Assembly (NCBI GenBank): GCA_002706765.1
Contig: PAJV01000007.1
Location: forward strand, 21,328-66,172
Length of the DNA stretch: 44,845 bases
From: Gimesia sp.
GTDB taxonomy: Bacteria; Planctomycetota; Planctomycetia; Planctomycetales; Planctomycetaceae
Direction of reading: 5' to 3'
Positions 27,041 to 35,964 of the stretch are shown one piece after another (positions within the stretch are counted from its first letter, which is position 1; each line of letters opens with the position of its first letter). The notes beneath the pieces were generated by a model, which made no database searches, was not told the origin of the DNA, and saw nothing but the letters and a program-made list of their open reading frames with translations. Position numbers and translations under genes: made by a program.

Positions 27041-30000
27041 TGCGATTCTCCCTCCTCAAGTGGGTTTGAAGTCATCTCGCCATTGCTTCGATGCAGGTTC
27101 TGCAACCAGCTTTCCGGGATGCGAGTGCGTTGACCGGGGCCGATTAAGGGGACCGGTTTGCCGTCGATCAGTGCCTGGTTGTTACCCGGAATCAGCAGCC
27201 ATAAACCGGGAATGCCATCGGCGCGTCCCGCTTTCTGCGACAGCCGTGTTAAGAGGTCCATCTGGTCATAGCGTGCCAGCAGGCCGGGATAGATGACAAG
27301 CATGGGTTTGTCTGCCTGCAGTAACCGTTGCTCTACCGCAGGCATGGCCCGGCCGACGAGCATCATCAGCTTGTCCCAATCGCCGTGCTGGGGGTTGATA
27401 TCGGTCTGCAGGACCAGATCCCAGTTGACTTTGGCTCCTGCGGCCGTTTCCTGTAGTTCATCGATAAACAGGCCCTCGAAATCGACGACTTGTAACGGGA
27501 ACCGCCGAGTGAGTTCACTGCGGGCGCGATCGTAATATTTGGCATGAACTAACAGAGTCAGAAAAGTACCTTCCACGATCGAACGCTGTAAACGTTCTTC
27601 GAACTCACGGGCGTCTGCCTCCTCCGGTGTGACATCGCCGGCTTCCCCACGGCCGCGTAGCGTTGTACGACGCTCAATCGACTGGCTGCCGCTGGTAATC
27701 GAAACGAGGTCACGGAGCGGACTTTTAAAGCAGCCCGTTCCGTTATTGGCTGTGTCATCCCATGTAAGGTCGAACCCGGCAGCACTCAATAAATCATCGA
27801 GCTCTTCGCGGTCAGGGAGCGCAACAGCTTCCGGATAGCGTCCGCTGACGCGATCTCGAATCTGATCTACAGTCAACGTACGTTGTCCCAGCAAAGCTCC
27901 CTGTGAGAGTTTGAGAGCACGAGCGGCATCCATTCCCCGCGGATACAGTTCCTGACGACTGGAAATCGCAGCGTGCTCAGAAACTTCCGCAGCGAGTCGA
28001 ATCAACCGGGTATCAGACAAGGAGACTCCGGAAGGTGATTTCTGATCTCGTAATCGTTCTATCACACGGGTCGGTGCCAGTAAGGGATCTTCAGTGGCGA
28101 TCGAGTCTGCTTCGGTCCCCAGACGCCGGGCATAATTTGCCAGTTCTGCGCTGGTGGAAATCAAAATGCAACCCTGATTTCTACTCACAAGGAATCGCGG
28201 TTCATTTCTGCTCCGTTCGACTTCCACGGCTGCTCGCACAACCGCCCGCGCCAGTTGCGTCCGCCGTGGCTCATCCTGGAATGATCCACGGGCCACCAGC
28301 AGCGTTTCGCTCAGCTCTCGCAGGGACATCGCTCCCCCCTGCAGACTGAGCATTTCAGCCAGATCGGTACGGAGACGGGTGAGTGCGGGTTCTTTTGACC
28401 AGCGCTCATGCAGCTGGCCGACAATCTGTCCGATACGTCCCCGTGTCAGTTTCACCGCTTCCGCAACGGTCGCCTGACTGGGCCAGTCCGTTTGCTGTTG
28501 TGGATCCAGCCCTAGAAAAAGTCGAACAGTTTGTTGAAACGTTTCCTTTTCACGACTGCCAGTCTTGAGCAGGCGGTCTGCCAGTAAATCGACACTCAGA
28601 GACTCGACGGCGATATCTTCTGCTGCACTGTCACTCTTTTCTGGAATCAGTGGCTGCTCTTTAGCAGGTTTGCCAAGAAAGCCCTTGAGAACCTTCACGA
28701 CAGCCGCGATTTCACGGCGAGTCTTATTTCCTACACCCCGTAAGCGAAGCAACTGCCGCACCGGAACAGTGAGTAGGTCCTCGACAGTCAGGATATTGGC
28801 GCGATCTAACGCATTGGCTGCGCGTGTCCCCAACCCCAGTTCTGCGATTGTGGTATCAAAGTCGGCAGCGGTTAACAGTTCTCGTAGCTGGGATTCATCC
28901 GTATGATCGGTAATTGAACCACCTGAATCCAAGTCGGTAAACGCATCTCGCCAGGCACGCAGCATCACCTCGGCGTTATCAAACCGTTCTGTAATGTCAC
29001 GTCGAAACGCCTGACGGAAAAAATCAGCCAGTGGCTCCCGGAGCGCTGGTTCAAACAACTCGGCATCAATCGTGATTTCCGTCTCCTGACTGAGCTGATC
29101 GGGCTGAGTCAATCCATCGCCCCACTTCGCCAGCGAGCCACTCGCTAATTCGTATAGAGTCATTGCCGCCGAATAGCGTTCGGCATGCAGATCCCAGCGG
29201 GGAGGCTTCCTGAGCGAGATCAAGGGGTCCAGATAGCCAGTTGTACCGGCGCGGATATTTTCCACTGGTGTTCGGGAGAGGGAAAAATCGAAGAGAACCA
29301 GATGCAGCTTACTGCCCCGCCCTACCATACCGACTGCGATATTATCCGGTTTGATGTCCCGATGCGGTATTCCCTGCTCTTCGAGGTGATTGACCACTCC
29401 CAGCAGGTCCTCTCCAAAGCGTTGTAACAGATCGCTGTTCAAGCGGCCGTCTTTTCGCAATCGATGCCCCAGCGTCTCGATGATCCGTTTTTCCTTTTCG
29501 GCATAAACCGGACGCATCAGAAAGCCACGATATTGCCCCATCTCCAGCGAATCGACGTAATCAACGATGCAGGGGTGTCGCATTTCGTCTTTACCGAGGA
29601 CTTCGGCTTCGTCATCCAGGCGATCATTCTGGCCGGGATCATTGGCCACCTTGAGCACAAAGTCCTGACCGTCCCGTTCTACGAGCAGAGCAACACTGCA
29701 TCCTCCCTGACCGAGTCGGCGTACTACCCGGTATCCTCCCGGCAGCAGGTCTCCCATCTGAGCCCGGGTCGGATCCTCAATATGGTCAAGTTCTGGTTCT
29801 GTCAGATCGTTTTCGACTTCATCTAGCATTGCCAGAAAATCGGTGGCGCTCCCCAGGCGGTCAGGTACCACAGGGTGGGTAGCATAGCGAATCAGATCCT
29901 GCAGCCACTCACTTGCGCCATTCAATACCGAGCTGATCTGCAAGCCTTTGGTTTCACGCAGCTTTTCACTTAACTCGACCGCATTTGCAGCAGGAATGAG

Positions 30001-31296
30001 CCCCGAAAAGATGTGATATGCGATTGCTCCCAGCGAAAATATATCCAAATGCTCTCCTGTGTTCGCATCGGTAAGTGCCTCGGGAGCCATATATGCTGTC
30101 GCCGCATCGTCGACCAGTCGATCTACATGGGAGGTGGCACTGACTATCCTGGAAACTCCCGTCGAAGTTGAACCGTCCCTGAAGCCCACCTGCCAGTTGA
30201 AGACTTTGATCCTGGGGCGATCTGTATCCAGATTGGAAACGAGTATACTCTGGGGACAGAGACCGCGATGAATGACTTTCTTTTCATGCGCATAGCTGAT
30301 CACCTCTGCGATCTGACGAATCAGATCCAGTTGTACTTCGATGCTCAGTTTGTCTTTGCGTTGTATCAGAAAATGGTCCAGTCGCATGCTGAGCGGGTCA
30401 TGCTCAAACAATAGCGCCGGTCCCAGTTCATGTTCTGTTATATTAAAGGCGCGCAATATGCCGGGGTGCTCCAGATTTTCCAGAATCTGGAACTCACGTA
30501 GTGCAGCCCGTTGTATCGTTTGCCGGTATTCCGGAGTCCCTTCAGTTTTTACCAGATAGAGACGGACACGGCGTTTTGAATTTGCTACCTGCGTGTGGGT
30601 CGCAAGCCAATCCTGATAATTGGGACCTTCATCGATCAGATGTTCGAGTTGATAATCGCTCACCTTTCGCATGCGCTGCGAGGGACGGATTCCGGCCTGA
30701 TCCATAGCCTGACTGACGGCTTTGGCCATAGGCCTGTCATAAGTTCCCCTGGCATAGGAAGCGAGCCCCGAGCATTCTCGTTGTATGATCGCAGACATGA
30801 TGCCAGGCCGTTCCTGCTTGCCTTCGGCAGCGTCACGGTCACGCAAACAGATATGGTGGCGGGCATTACCCTCTAATTCACATTGCAAGCCTGGTGCCGA
30901 ACAGAAAACCAGTGCTTCGATAAAAGGTGGCTGGGCTTTCTTCTTGAATGCTTTCTGTTTCTGGAGTAATGATTTCAGTTTCTTCGCTTTGAGATTCGCC
31001 AGAAGATAGGGGTTATCAACTGTTGAAAACTTACCGTCCGTTTCCCACGTCCATGTGCCTGCATCCCCAGAAAGCCTGCCGGGACGGCTCTTAATCTCGA
31101 TCAGGAAGAAGCCCTGAGGTGTGAATACCAGCAGATCAACCTCATTCACACTGCCGTCGTCTGCGATGAACTCGAAGTTAGCCCAGGCCCGGTAAGGATC
31201 TCTCGCAGGAAACTTTTCACGTACAAAGTCTAACGCATCCCGTTCCCACGGAAACTTTGATTCGGATGCAGTCGTCCAGTTGCTCGACTTCGCCAT
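27031..31296 (-). CDS. pglW: BREX type 2 serine/threonine kinase PglW with NERD domain
   Basis: First gene of the operon, 1421 aa. The N-terminal NERD (nuclease-related) domain has NEVDLLVF and FLIEIKS, with Glu52, Asp54, Glu67 and Lys69 in a nuclease-like arrangement. A first kinase-like domain (about 220-510) is degenerate: HRGLCPQ near 341 replaces the HRD motif and FNW near 365 replaces DFG. A second kinase domain (about 522-790) looks active, with GQGGCS, HRDIKPDN near 642 and DFS near 669. A helix-hairpin-helix segment (LLRLRGVGNKTRREIA, about 845-860) and a long C-terminal region with an HTH-like stretch follow. PglW phosphorylates itself and partners in Streptomyces Pgl. The start lacks a clear ribosome-binding site. 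Confidence 0.92.
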   Translation of the reverse strand: MAKSSNWTTASESKFPWERDALDFVREKFPARDPYRAWANFEFIADDGSVNEVDLLVFTPQGFFLIEIKSRPGRLSGDAGTWTWETDGKFSTVDNPYLLANLKAKKLKSLLQKQKAFKKKAQPPFIEALVFCSAPGLQCELEGNARHHICLRDRDAAEGKQERPGIMSAIIQRECSGLASYARGTYDRPMAKAVSQAMDQAGIRPSQRMRKVSDYQLEHLIDEGPNYQDWLATHTQVANSKRRVRLYLVKTEGTPEYRQTIQRAALREFQILENLEHPGILRAFNITEHELGPALLFEHDPLSMRLDHFLIQRKDKLSIEVQLDLIRQIAEVISYAHEKKVIHRGLCPQSILVSNLDTDRPRIKVFNWQVGFRDGSTSTGVSRIVSATSHVDRLVDDAATAYMAPEALTDANTGEHLDIFSLGAIAYHIFSGLIPAANAVELSEKLRETKGLQISSVLNGASEWLQDLIRYATHPVVPDRLGSATDFLAMLDEVENDLTEPELDHIEDPTRAQMGDLLPGGYRVVRRLGQGGCSVALLVERDGQDFVLKVANDPGQNDRLDDEAEVLGKDEMRHPCIVDYVDSLEMGQYRGFLMRPVYAEKEKRIIETLGHRLRKDGRLNSDLLQRFGEDLLGVVNHLEEQGIPHRDIKPDNIAVGMVGRGSKLHLVLFDFSLSRTPVENIRAGTTGYLDPLISLRKPPRWDLHAERYSAAMTLYELASGSLAKWGDGLTQPDQLSQETEITIDAELFEPALREPLADFFRQAFRRDITERFDNAEVMLRAWRDAFTDLDSGGSITDHTDESQLRELLTAADFDTTIAELGLGTRAANALDRANILTVEDLLTVPVRQLLRLRGVGNKTRREIAAVVKVLKGFLGKPAKEQPLIPEKSDSAAEDIAVESLSVDLLADRLLKTGSREKETFQQTVRLFLGLDPQQQTDWPSQATVAEAVKLTRGRIGQIVGQLHERWSKEPALTRLRTDLAEMLSLQGGAMSLRELSETLLVARGSFQDEPRRTQLARAVVRAAVEVERSRNEPRFLVSRNQGCILISTSAELANYARRLGTEADSIATEDPLLAPTRVIERLRDQKSPSGVSLSDTRLIRLAAEVSEHAAISSRQELYPRGMDAARALKLSQGALLGQRTLTVDQIRDRVSGRYPEAVALPDREELDDLLSAAGFDLTWDDTANNGTGCFKSPLRDLVSITSGSQSIERRTTLRGRGEAGDVTPEEADAREFEERLQRSIVEGTFLTLLVHAKYYDRARSELTRRFPLQVVDFEGLFIDELQETAAGAKVNWDLVLQTDINPQHGDWDKLMMLVGRAMPAVEQRLLQADKPMLVIYPGLLARYDQMDLLTRLSQKAGRADGIPGLWLLIPGNNQALIDGKPVPLIGPGQRTRIPESWLQNLHRSNGEMTSNPLEEGESQCE

Positions 31297-32043
31297 AGTT
31301 ATTCAATGTATCCCATCCGCAAACAAGAAACGCCGACTGCTGCCGGTTCCTGACCGTGTATCCATTACCTTATCCCCCATTTTGATAACGACTTCAGACA
31401 ATTTTGCTGAGGGGGCTCCGCTAAAGCATATTTCCTGAGAAATAACTATATCAGACTACCAAAGTCCGAATATGTTTCGAAGCTTACAGACAGATGATGT
31501 TCAAAATTCACCTGAAATCGTCAGTCTCAATTGGGAACCAGCCGGTAGAGATTGAAATGGTCTTCAGAATCTACTTTTCAACAAAATAGAACAGCCTTCG
31601 TTAATCGACCCTTTGCTTCATTTGGCTGGTGTCATTACTGGAAAAGGATCATCCCCACTAGCATATATGTTTAGCTGCTGTAATTCAGGAGTCAGGTTGG
31701 CAATTTTTTCGGCTTCATGCCGTCTAAGTTCCTTTGCCCGTTTTGCTTCCCTACTCCCCCAGAAAAACTGAACCACAATTGCAACTATTGCCACGAATGC
31801 CTTCAACAGTAGCCACTTGAAACGGGAGCAATTACGCTAACATGAATCCACTGGGCTCCCTCAAGTCAGCCTGAAATCCGGTACAGAACCCTTCCCCTGT
31901 GACGGTGACTCTGGAATTCTAAAGTTCAAGTTAGATCTGAAGTGGACTCCCCCCAGAATAGTTTACACTCTTTTTAGAACGTTCACTTTTTCCGGGAACT
32001 TCACTTTCGGACTAACAGACCATAACTTTTGGGAGATTGGCCA
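31297..32043. other. divergent intergenic region between pglW and the regulator gene
   Basis: About 750 bases separate the leftward BREX operon from the rightward regulator/recombinase genes, so promoters of both must lie here. I see no convincing -35/-10 pair before pglW. A weak small frame (31618-31806) is listed separately. GGGAG at 32031-32035 is the ribosome-binding site of the regulator. No tRNA, no transposon ends and no CRISPR repeats are visible. Confidence 0.5.
31618..31806 (-). CDS. possible small membrane-anchored protein, 62 aa
   Basis: A TTG-started frame encodes a hydrophobic N-terminus (KAFVAIVAIVVQFFWG) followed by a charged helix (SREAKRAKELRRHEAEK) and a polar tail. This is the layout of a single-pass small membrane protein. 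There is no good ribosome-binding site and no ATG, so it may be chance. If real, it would lie upstream of pglW on the same strand. Confidence 0.25.
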   Translation of the reverse strand: MKAFVAIVAIVVQFFWGSREAKRAKELRRHEAEKIANLTPELQQLNIYASGDDPFPVMTPAK

Positions 32044-32484
32044 ATGTTAACAAATGAAAAACATCAACAGATTTGTCAATCCTTAAGGAAATGCGTTTAT
32101 TCACATCAGGAAGTAGGCAAGCAAATTGAAAAGGCAACGTTGGAACTAGCAGAAATCTTAAAGCTTGATGAAACTCGAGACTTCAATGATTTTAGTAGAC
32201 CAGTTGTTGATCGGACAACGTTCACTGTTAGCTGGCGGGGACGAACATGTCGATTAGGCAATACCCTGTTGTTCTGGTTATTTTATCGGCTAGCCCGTTC
32301 TACTAATTGCTACGTAGCACATGTGGATTTATTAGATGATGTTTGGCATGGTGCTAGAGAAGCATCAACAATCCGGGGTGTAGTCAAGAGATTGCGTGAT
32401 CAACTGACGGCAGCCGGAATGGAAGGCCTGGCATCCGCCATAGATGGAAGTGTATCAGGCTACTACGGTTTGATGATTGTTTGA
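32044..32484 (+). CDS. winged-helix DNA-binding regulator, 146 aa
   Basis: The C-terminal half resembles an OmpR-type winged helix: an RTCRLGNTLLFWLFYRLA helix pair, HVDLLDDVWHGA, TIRGVVKRLRDQL as recognition helix, and a DGSVSGYYGL hairpin at the end. The N-terminal 50 residues are helical and contain no receiver-domain phospho-Asp site, so it is an orphan DNA-binding protein. I start it at the ATG at 32044, with GGGAG eight bases upstream; a TTG at 32029 would place the ribosome-binding site inside the gene. It lies just before the 22-bp repeats that precede the recombinase gene, and it is a good candidate for the factor that binds them. Confidence 0.65.
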   Translation: MLTNEKHQQICQSLRKCVYSHQEVGKQIEKATLELAEILKLDETRDFNDFSRPVVDRTTFTVSWRGRTCRLGNTLLFWLFYRLARSTNCYVAHVDLLDDVWHGAREASTIRGVVKRLRDQLTAAGMEGLASAIDGSVSGYYGLMIV

Positions 32485-32496
32485 GTCAAAATGGGA

Positions 32497-32551
32497 AATC
32501 AAACGCGAATCAAACAGAGATAGAGCATAAATCAAACGCGGCTAGGGCATA
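32497..32551 (+). promoter_or_regulatory. tandem 22-bp direct repeats, candidate operator
   Basis: Two abutting 22-bp units (32508-32529 and 32530-32551) both begin AATCAAAC and end AGCATA or GGCATA, with 17 of 22 bases the same. A half unit (AATCAAACGCG, 32497-32507) lies directly before them. AATCAAAC therefore recurs at 0, 11 and 33 bases, on one face of the helix. The last unit runs into CATAAT (32549-32554), a plausible -10 element for the recombinase operon. It fits tandem binding by the winged-helix protein encoded just upstream, or by the ParB proteins. Confidence 0.55.
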
Positions 32552-32606
32552 ATATTCTGAGAATGGAATTTCCCACTTCTTATTCCAATTTTCTGAAGGC
32601 CGAACA

Positions 32607-34181
32607 ATGAGCCCGCATGCGAATGATATGTCAGATGCTAATTTCAATCAGACTCAAGAATCGATTCGAGCCGCTCAGTACGTTCGAATGTCGACAGAGC
32701 ATCAGCAATACTCCACATTGAACCAGGAAGACACAATACGGGACTACGCTGAGAATCGGGGTTATAAAATAGTCAAAACCTATGCGGATGAAGGTAAGAG
32801 TGGTCTGAATGTAGCTGGTCGTGATTCGCTAAAACAGTTGATTGCAGACGTCCAGGAGTTGAGAGCTGATTTTGAGGTAATACTTGTCTACGACATCAGT
32901 CGCTGGGGACGATTCCAGGATGCCGATGAAAGTGCTTACTATGAATATCTCTGTAAGCGTGCAGGCATTGAGGTGCATTATTGTGCCGAGCAGTTTGAAA
33001 ATGATGGGGGACCGACATCGACCATTATCAAAAGCGTGAAACGCGCTATGGCTGGCGAATATAGTCGCGAACTTTCAGCAAAAGTATTCAAAGGCCAGTG
33101 TCGACTAATCGAACTTGGATATAGGCAAGGTGGTGCTCCCGGCTATGGTCTGCGGCGAATGCTGATTGATCAAGAGGGTACCCCTAAAGGGATCTTAAAA
33201 CGAGGAGAGCAAAAAAGTTTACAAACTGATCGTGTGATTTTGATCCCTGGGCCCCAGGAAGAAGTCCGAATTGTCAAATGGGTTTATAATCTCTTTATAA
33301 AAGAGGGAAAACGCGAACGAGAAATTGCCAACCTCTTAAACAATCAGGGAATGTTGACCGATCTGGGCCGGAAATGGAACCGGGGGACTATCAGCCAACT
33401 GCTGACAAATGAAAAATACATCGGAAATAATATTTATAATCGAACATCCTTCAAACTCAAACGTAAACATGTCCGTAACTCACCTGACATGTGGGTTCGG
33501 GCAAATAGCGTTTTTGATGCGATCATTTCACCAGATCTGTTTTTCACTGCTCAGGGTATTATTCAGGAGCGAAACCGAAAATTTACGGATGAAGAACTAA
33601 TTGAACGTCTGAAAATACTTGCAAAAAAACATCCCACTCTTTCAGCAGCACTCATTGATGCCGCTGATGATTTACCTACATCCACAACATTTCGATCCCG
33701 ATTCGGGAGCCTCATTCGAGCTTATCGTCTTGCTGGATATACTCCGGACAGAGACTACAAGTATATCGAAATCAACCGTCATCTTCGGGAATTATATCCA
33801 AACCTGATGGACGAGGTAAAACAACGCCTCGACGCAGTAGGCGCTTCGGTCACCCAGGATTCTGCCACCGATTTGTTACTTATTAACGGTGAGTATAGTG
33901 CATCAATGGTTCTCTCCAGATGTAAGCCAACTCCAGCTGGATCGCTGCGCTGGTTTATTAAAATCAACGAACAAGTAGCCCCCGACATTACGATCCTGGT
34001 ACGTATGGATCCCGCTAATGAACAAGTTACAGATTACTACCTGTTTCCATTGATGGATCTCTCAGAACCGAAACTACTCCTTTGCGAAACCAATGGTATC
34101 TATCTTGATACTTATCAATTCGACAATCTGGACTATTTTACCAAACTGGCAACTCGTGAAAACATTGAGGTAGTAGCATGA
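32607..34181 (+). CDS. large serine recombinase
   Basis: A site-specific recombinase of the resolvase/invertase superfamily, 524 aa. The N-terminal catalytic domain (about 20-165) has YVRMSTEHQ with the nucleophile Ser29, YADEGKSGLNVAGRDSL, and VYDISRWGRF, which holds the conserved Arg of DRxxR-type motifs. A recombinase domain with GGAPGYGLRR and LLTNEKYIGNNIYNR follows (about 180-290). A further 200 residues are specific to this subgroup. These enzymes integrate or excise mobile elements. It starts after an AAGG site, and its stop overlaps the next gene's ATG by four bases, forming a three-gene operon with two ParB-like genes. That arrangement suggests a mobile element carrying its own partition-like proteins. 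Confidence 0.88.
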   Translation: MSPHANDMSDANFNQTQESIRAAQYVRMSTEHQQYSTLNQEDTIRDYAENRGYKIVKTYADEGKSGLNVAGRDSLKQLIADVQELRADFEVILVYDISRWGRFQDADESAYYEYLCKRAGIEVHYCAEQFENDGGPTSTIIKSVKRAMAGEYSRELSAKVFKGQCRLIELGYRQGGAPGYGLRRMLIDQEGTPKGILKRGEQKSLQTDRVILIPGPQEEVRIVKWVYNLFIKEGKREREIANLLNNQGMLTDLGRKWNRGTISQLLTNEKYIGNNIYNRTSFKLKRKHVRNSPDMWVRANSVFDAIISPDLFFTAQGIIQERNRKFTDEELIERLKILAKKHPTLSAALIDAADDLPTSTTFRSRFGSLIRAYRLAGYTPDRDYKYIEINRHLRELYPNLMDEVKQRLDAVGASVTQDSATDLLLINGEYSASMVLSRCKPTPAGSLRWFIKINEQVAPDITILVRMDPANEQVTDYYLFPLMDLSEPKLLLCETNGIYLDTYQFDNLDYFTKLATRENIEVVA

Positions 34182-35068
34182 AAAACCAACGCGACTCAAA
34201 AATCTACATGATTCCTCTGGATCACATCACTGTCCTTAACCCCCGAGAACGGGGGAAAAGAAAATTTAAGCAGATCGTTGATAATATAGCGAGTCTAGGA
34301 CTTAAAAAGCCAATAACAGTCACTCCAAAGGAATCTACAAACGGAGCTGAGGATTATCACCTTGTTTGTGGGCAGGGACGATATGAAGCCTACCAACTGC
34401 TCGGGGAAAGCGAAATCCCAGCCTTGATCGTCCATGTTACGAAAGAGGAATTACTCCTGATGAGTTTAGTTGAAAATCTGGCTCGTCGGCAGCATTCGTC
34501 TATAGAACTCGTCCGTGACATTAGTGCTATGCGGGAACGCGGCTACTCTTTTTCACAAATCGCAGCCAAAACAGCCCTTGATGTCTCGTATGTTCGTGGC
34601 ATGATCAAACTACTTAATAAGGGGGAAGAACGACTGCTTCAGGCAGTAGAGAAAGGAAAAATTCCCATCAGCGTTGCTGTTATCATTGCCAGCTCTGAAG
34701 ATCAACAGATACAGAAGGCACTAACAGACGCGTATGAAAATAATGTATTACGAGGGAAGAAGCTATTGGCAGCACGAAGACTCGTGGAAAAACGTAAAAC
34801 AGATGGAAAAGGAATTCACTCTGGTAACAAAAAACGGAACGGCGATGCGCTTTCATCAGAAAAATTATTACGTGCTTATCAGGATGAAACCACACGGCAA
34901 AGAACCATCATCCAGAAATCCCGTTTGTGTGAAACCAGGTTATTGTTTGCTGTAACAGCCCTGCGTCGGCTATTTGAAGATGAAAACTTTATAAATCTGC
35001 TAAGAGCCGAATCTCTTGAAACACTACCCACTTATCTTGCCAATGAATTACATGGAGAGAGCAAATGA
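34178..35068 (+). CDS. ParB/Srx-domain protein, plasmid partition-like
   Basis: The N-terminal ParB/Spo0J nuclease-like domain shows PLDHITVLNPRERG, then CGQGRYEAYQLLGESEIPALIV, which corresponds to the CTP-binding GERRxxA box. ENLARRQHSSIELVRDI, the ENLxR box, follows. A helix-turn-helix (FSQIAAKTALDVSYVRGMIKLL, given here in parts as FSQIAAKTALD and VSYVRGMIKLL) comes around residues 125-150. The protein is 296 aa and lacks an obvious ParA partner nearby. It overlaps both neighbours by four bases, so it is co-translated with the recombinase and the second ParB-like protein. In such trios the function is not settled: partition, or accessory DNA binding during recombination, are both possible. 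Confidence 0.85.
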   Translation: MKNQRDSKIYMIPLDHITVLNPRERGKRKFKQIVDNIASLGLKKPITVTPKESTNGAEDYHLVCGQGRYEAYQLLGESEIPALIVHVTKEELLLMSLVENLARRQHSSIELVRDISAMRERGYSFSQIAAKTALDVSYVRGMIKLLNKGEERLLQAVEKGKIPISVAVIIASSEDQQIQKALTDAYENNVLRGKKLLAARRLVEKRKTDGKGIHSGNKKRNGDALSSEKLLRAYQDETTRQRTIIQKSRLCETRLLFAVTALRRLFEDENFINLLRAESLETLPTYLANELHGESK

Positions 35069-35964
35069 CTTCTCGAAAACGAATCCCGTTCGCATGTGAA
35101 ACAGCTGTCAGAAAAATCAAGCTGAAAAACATTCTACCATTACATCGAATTACACCAGGCACCCGCCGTACCCAGAAATATCAACGAATACTGTCATCAA
35201 TAAACAAAGTTGGAATTATCGAACCGTTAGTGGTCCACCCACAGGACAAAAGTAATGATTTCATGCTACTCGATGGCCATATTCGATATGACATCCTTAA
35301 AGAGGCGGAAGAGGATTCAGTTGATTGTTTAATTGCCCTGGATGATGAGGCATTCACATATAACCATAAAGTGAATCGCCTTTCAGCAATTCAAGAGCAT
35401 TTTATGCTGATGAAAGCCGTGCAGAATGGCGTCGCCGAGGATGAGATCGCCGCAGCTCTGAATGTCGATATTGCTAAAATTCGTGAAAAGAAAAACCTTT
35501 TGGTAGGAATTTGCCCTGAAGCCATTCAGCTTTTACGTGGAAAAGAAGCCAACGCGGGAACCTTTCGACAACTTCGAAAAGCTAAACCGATGCGTCAAAT
35601 TGAAATGGCAGAGCTGATGTGTGCCTCGAGTAACTTTTCAGTGGCCTACGTAAAATGCCTGATTGCAGCAACTCCCCAGGATCAGTTAGTTGAATCTGAA
35701 CAATCGAAAGAAATCAACGGTTTATCACCTACCGACATCGCTCGTATGGAACGTGAAATGGAGTCGATCAGCGGAGACTTCAAGCAGCTTGAAGAAACTC
35801 ATGGCAAGAATGTATTGAACCTGGTCATTGTTGTAGGCTATCTCAAAAAGCTACTAGATAATGCCAGGATGGTTCGTTTTCTGGCTAACAGTTACCCTGA
35901 ACTACTGACAGAGTTCCAAAAAATTGCTGAATCCAAAAGCTTGACAGAAACTCCACAAACCTGA
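35065..35964 (+). CDS. second ParB-like protein with RepB-type C-terminal domain
   Basis: This 299-aa protein has a diverged ParB N-terminal domain: LKNILPLHRITPGTRRTQKY, PLVVHPQDK and LLDGHIRYDILKEAEE, where the usual GxRR box has become DGHIRY. The middle and C-terminal parts (QLRKAKPMRQIEMAELM, VAYVKCLIAATP, MEREMESISGDFK) match the arrangement of the plasmid partitioning RepB C-terminal domain. The gene overlaps the previous ParB-like gene by four bases and ends the operon. The box change suggests it may not bind CTP like a true ParB, though this is inference. Confidence 0.8.
   Translation: MTSRKRIPFACETAVRKIKLKNILPLHRITPGTRRTQKYQRILSSINKVGIIEPLVVHPQDKSNDFMLLDGHIRYDILKEAEEDSVDCLIALDDEAFTYNHKVNRLSAIQEHFMLMKAVQNGVAEDEIAAALNVDIAKIREKKNLLVGICPEAIQLLRGKEANAGTFRQLRKAKPMRQIEMAELMCASSNFSVAYVKCLIAATPQDQLVESEQSKEINGLSPTDIARMEREMESISGDFKQLEETHGKNVLNLVIVVGYLKKLLDNARMVRFLANSYPELLTEFQKIAESKSLTETPQT

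Noticed and set aside
32607-34181. Serine recombinase as a pglX specificity invertase
   Set aside because: Some BREX loci invert pglX segments. Here the two pglX copies are in direct, not inverted, orientation and the recombinase is more than 7 kb away in an operon with ParB genes, so an invertase role is not supported.
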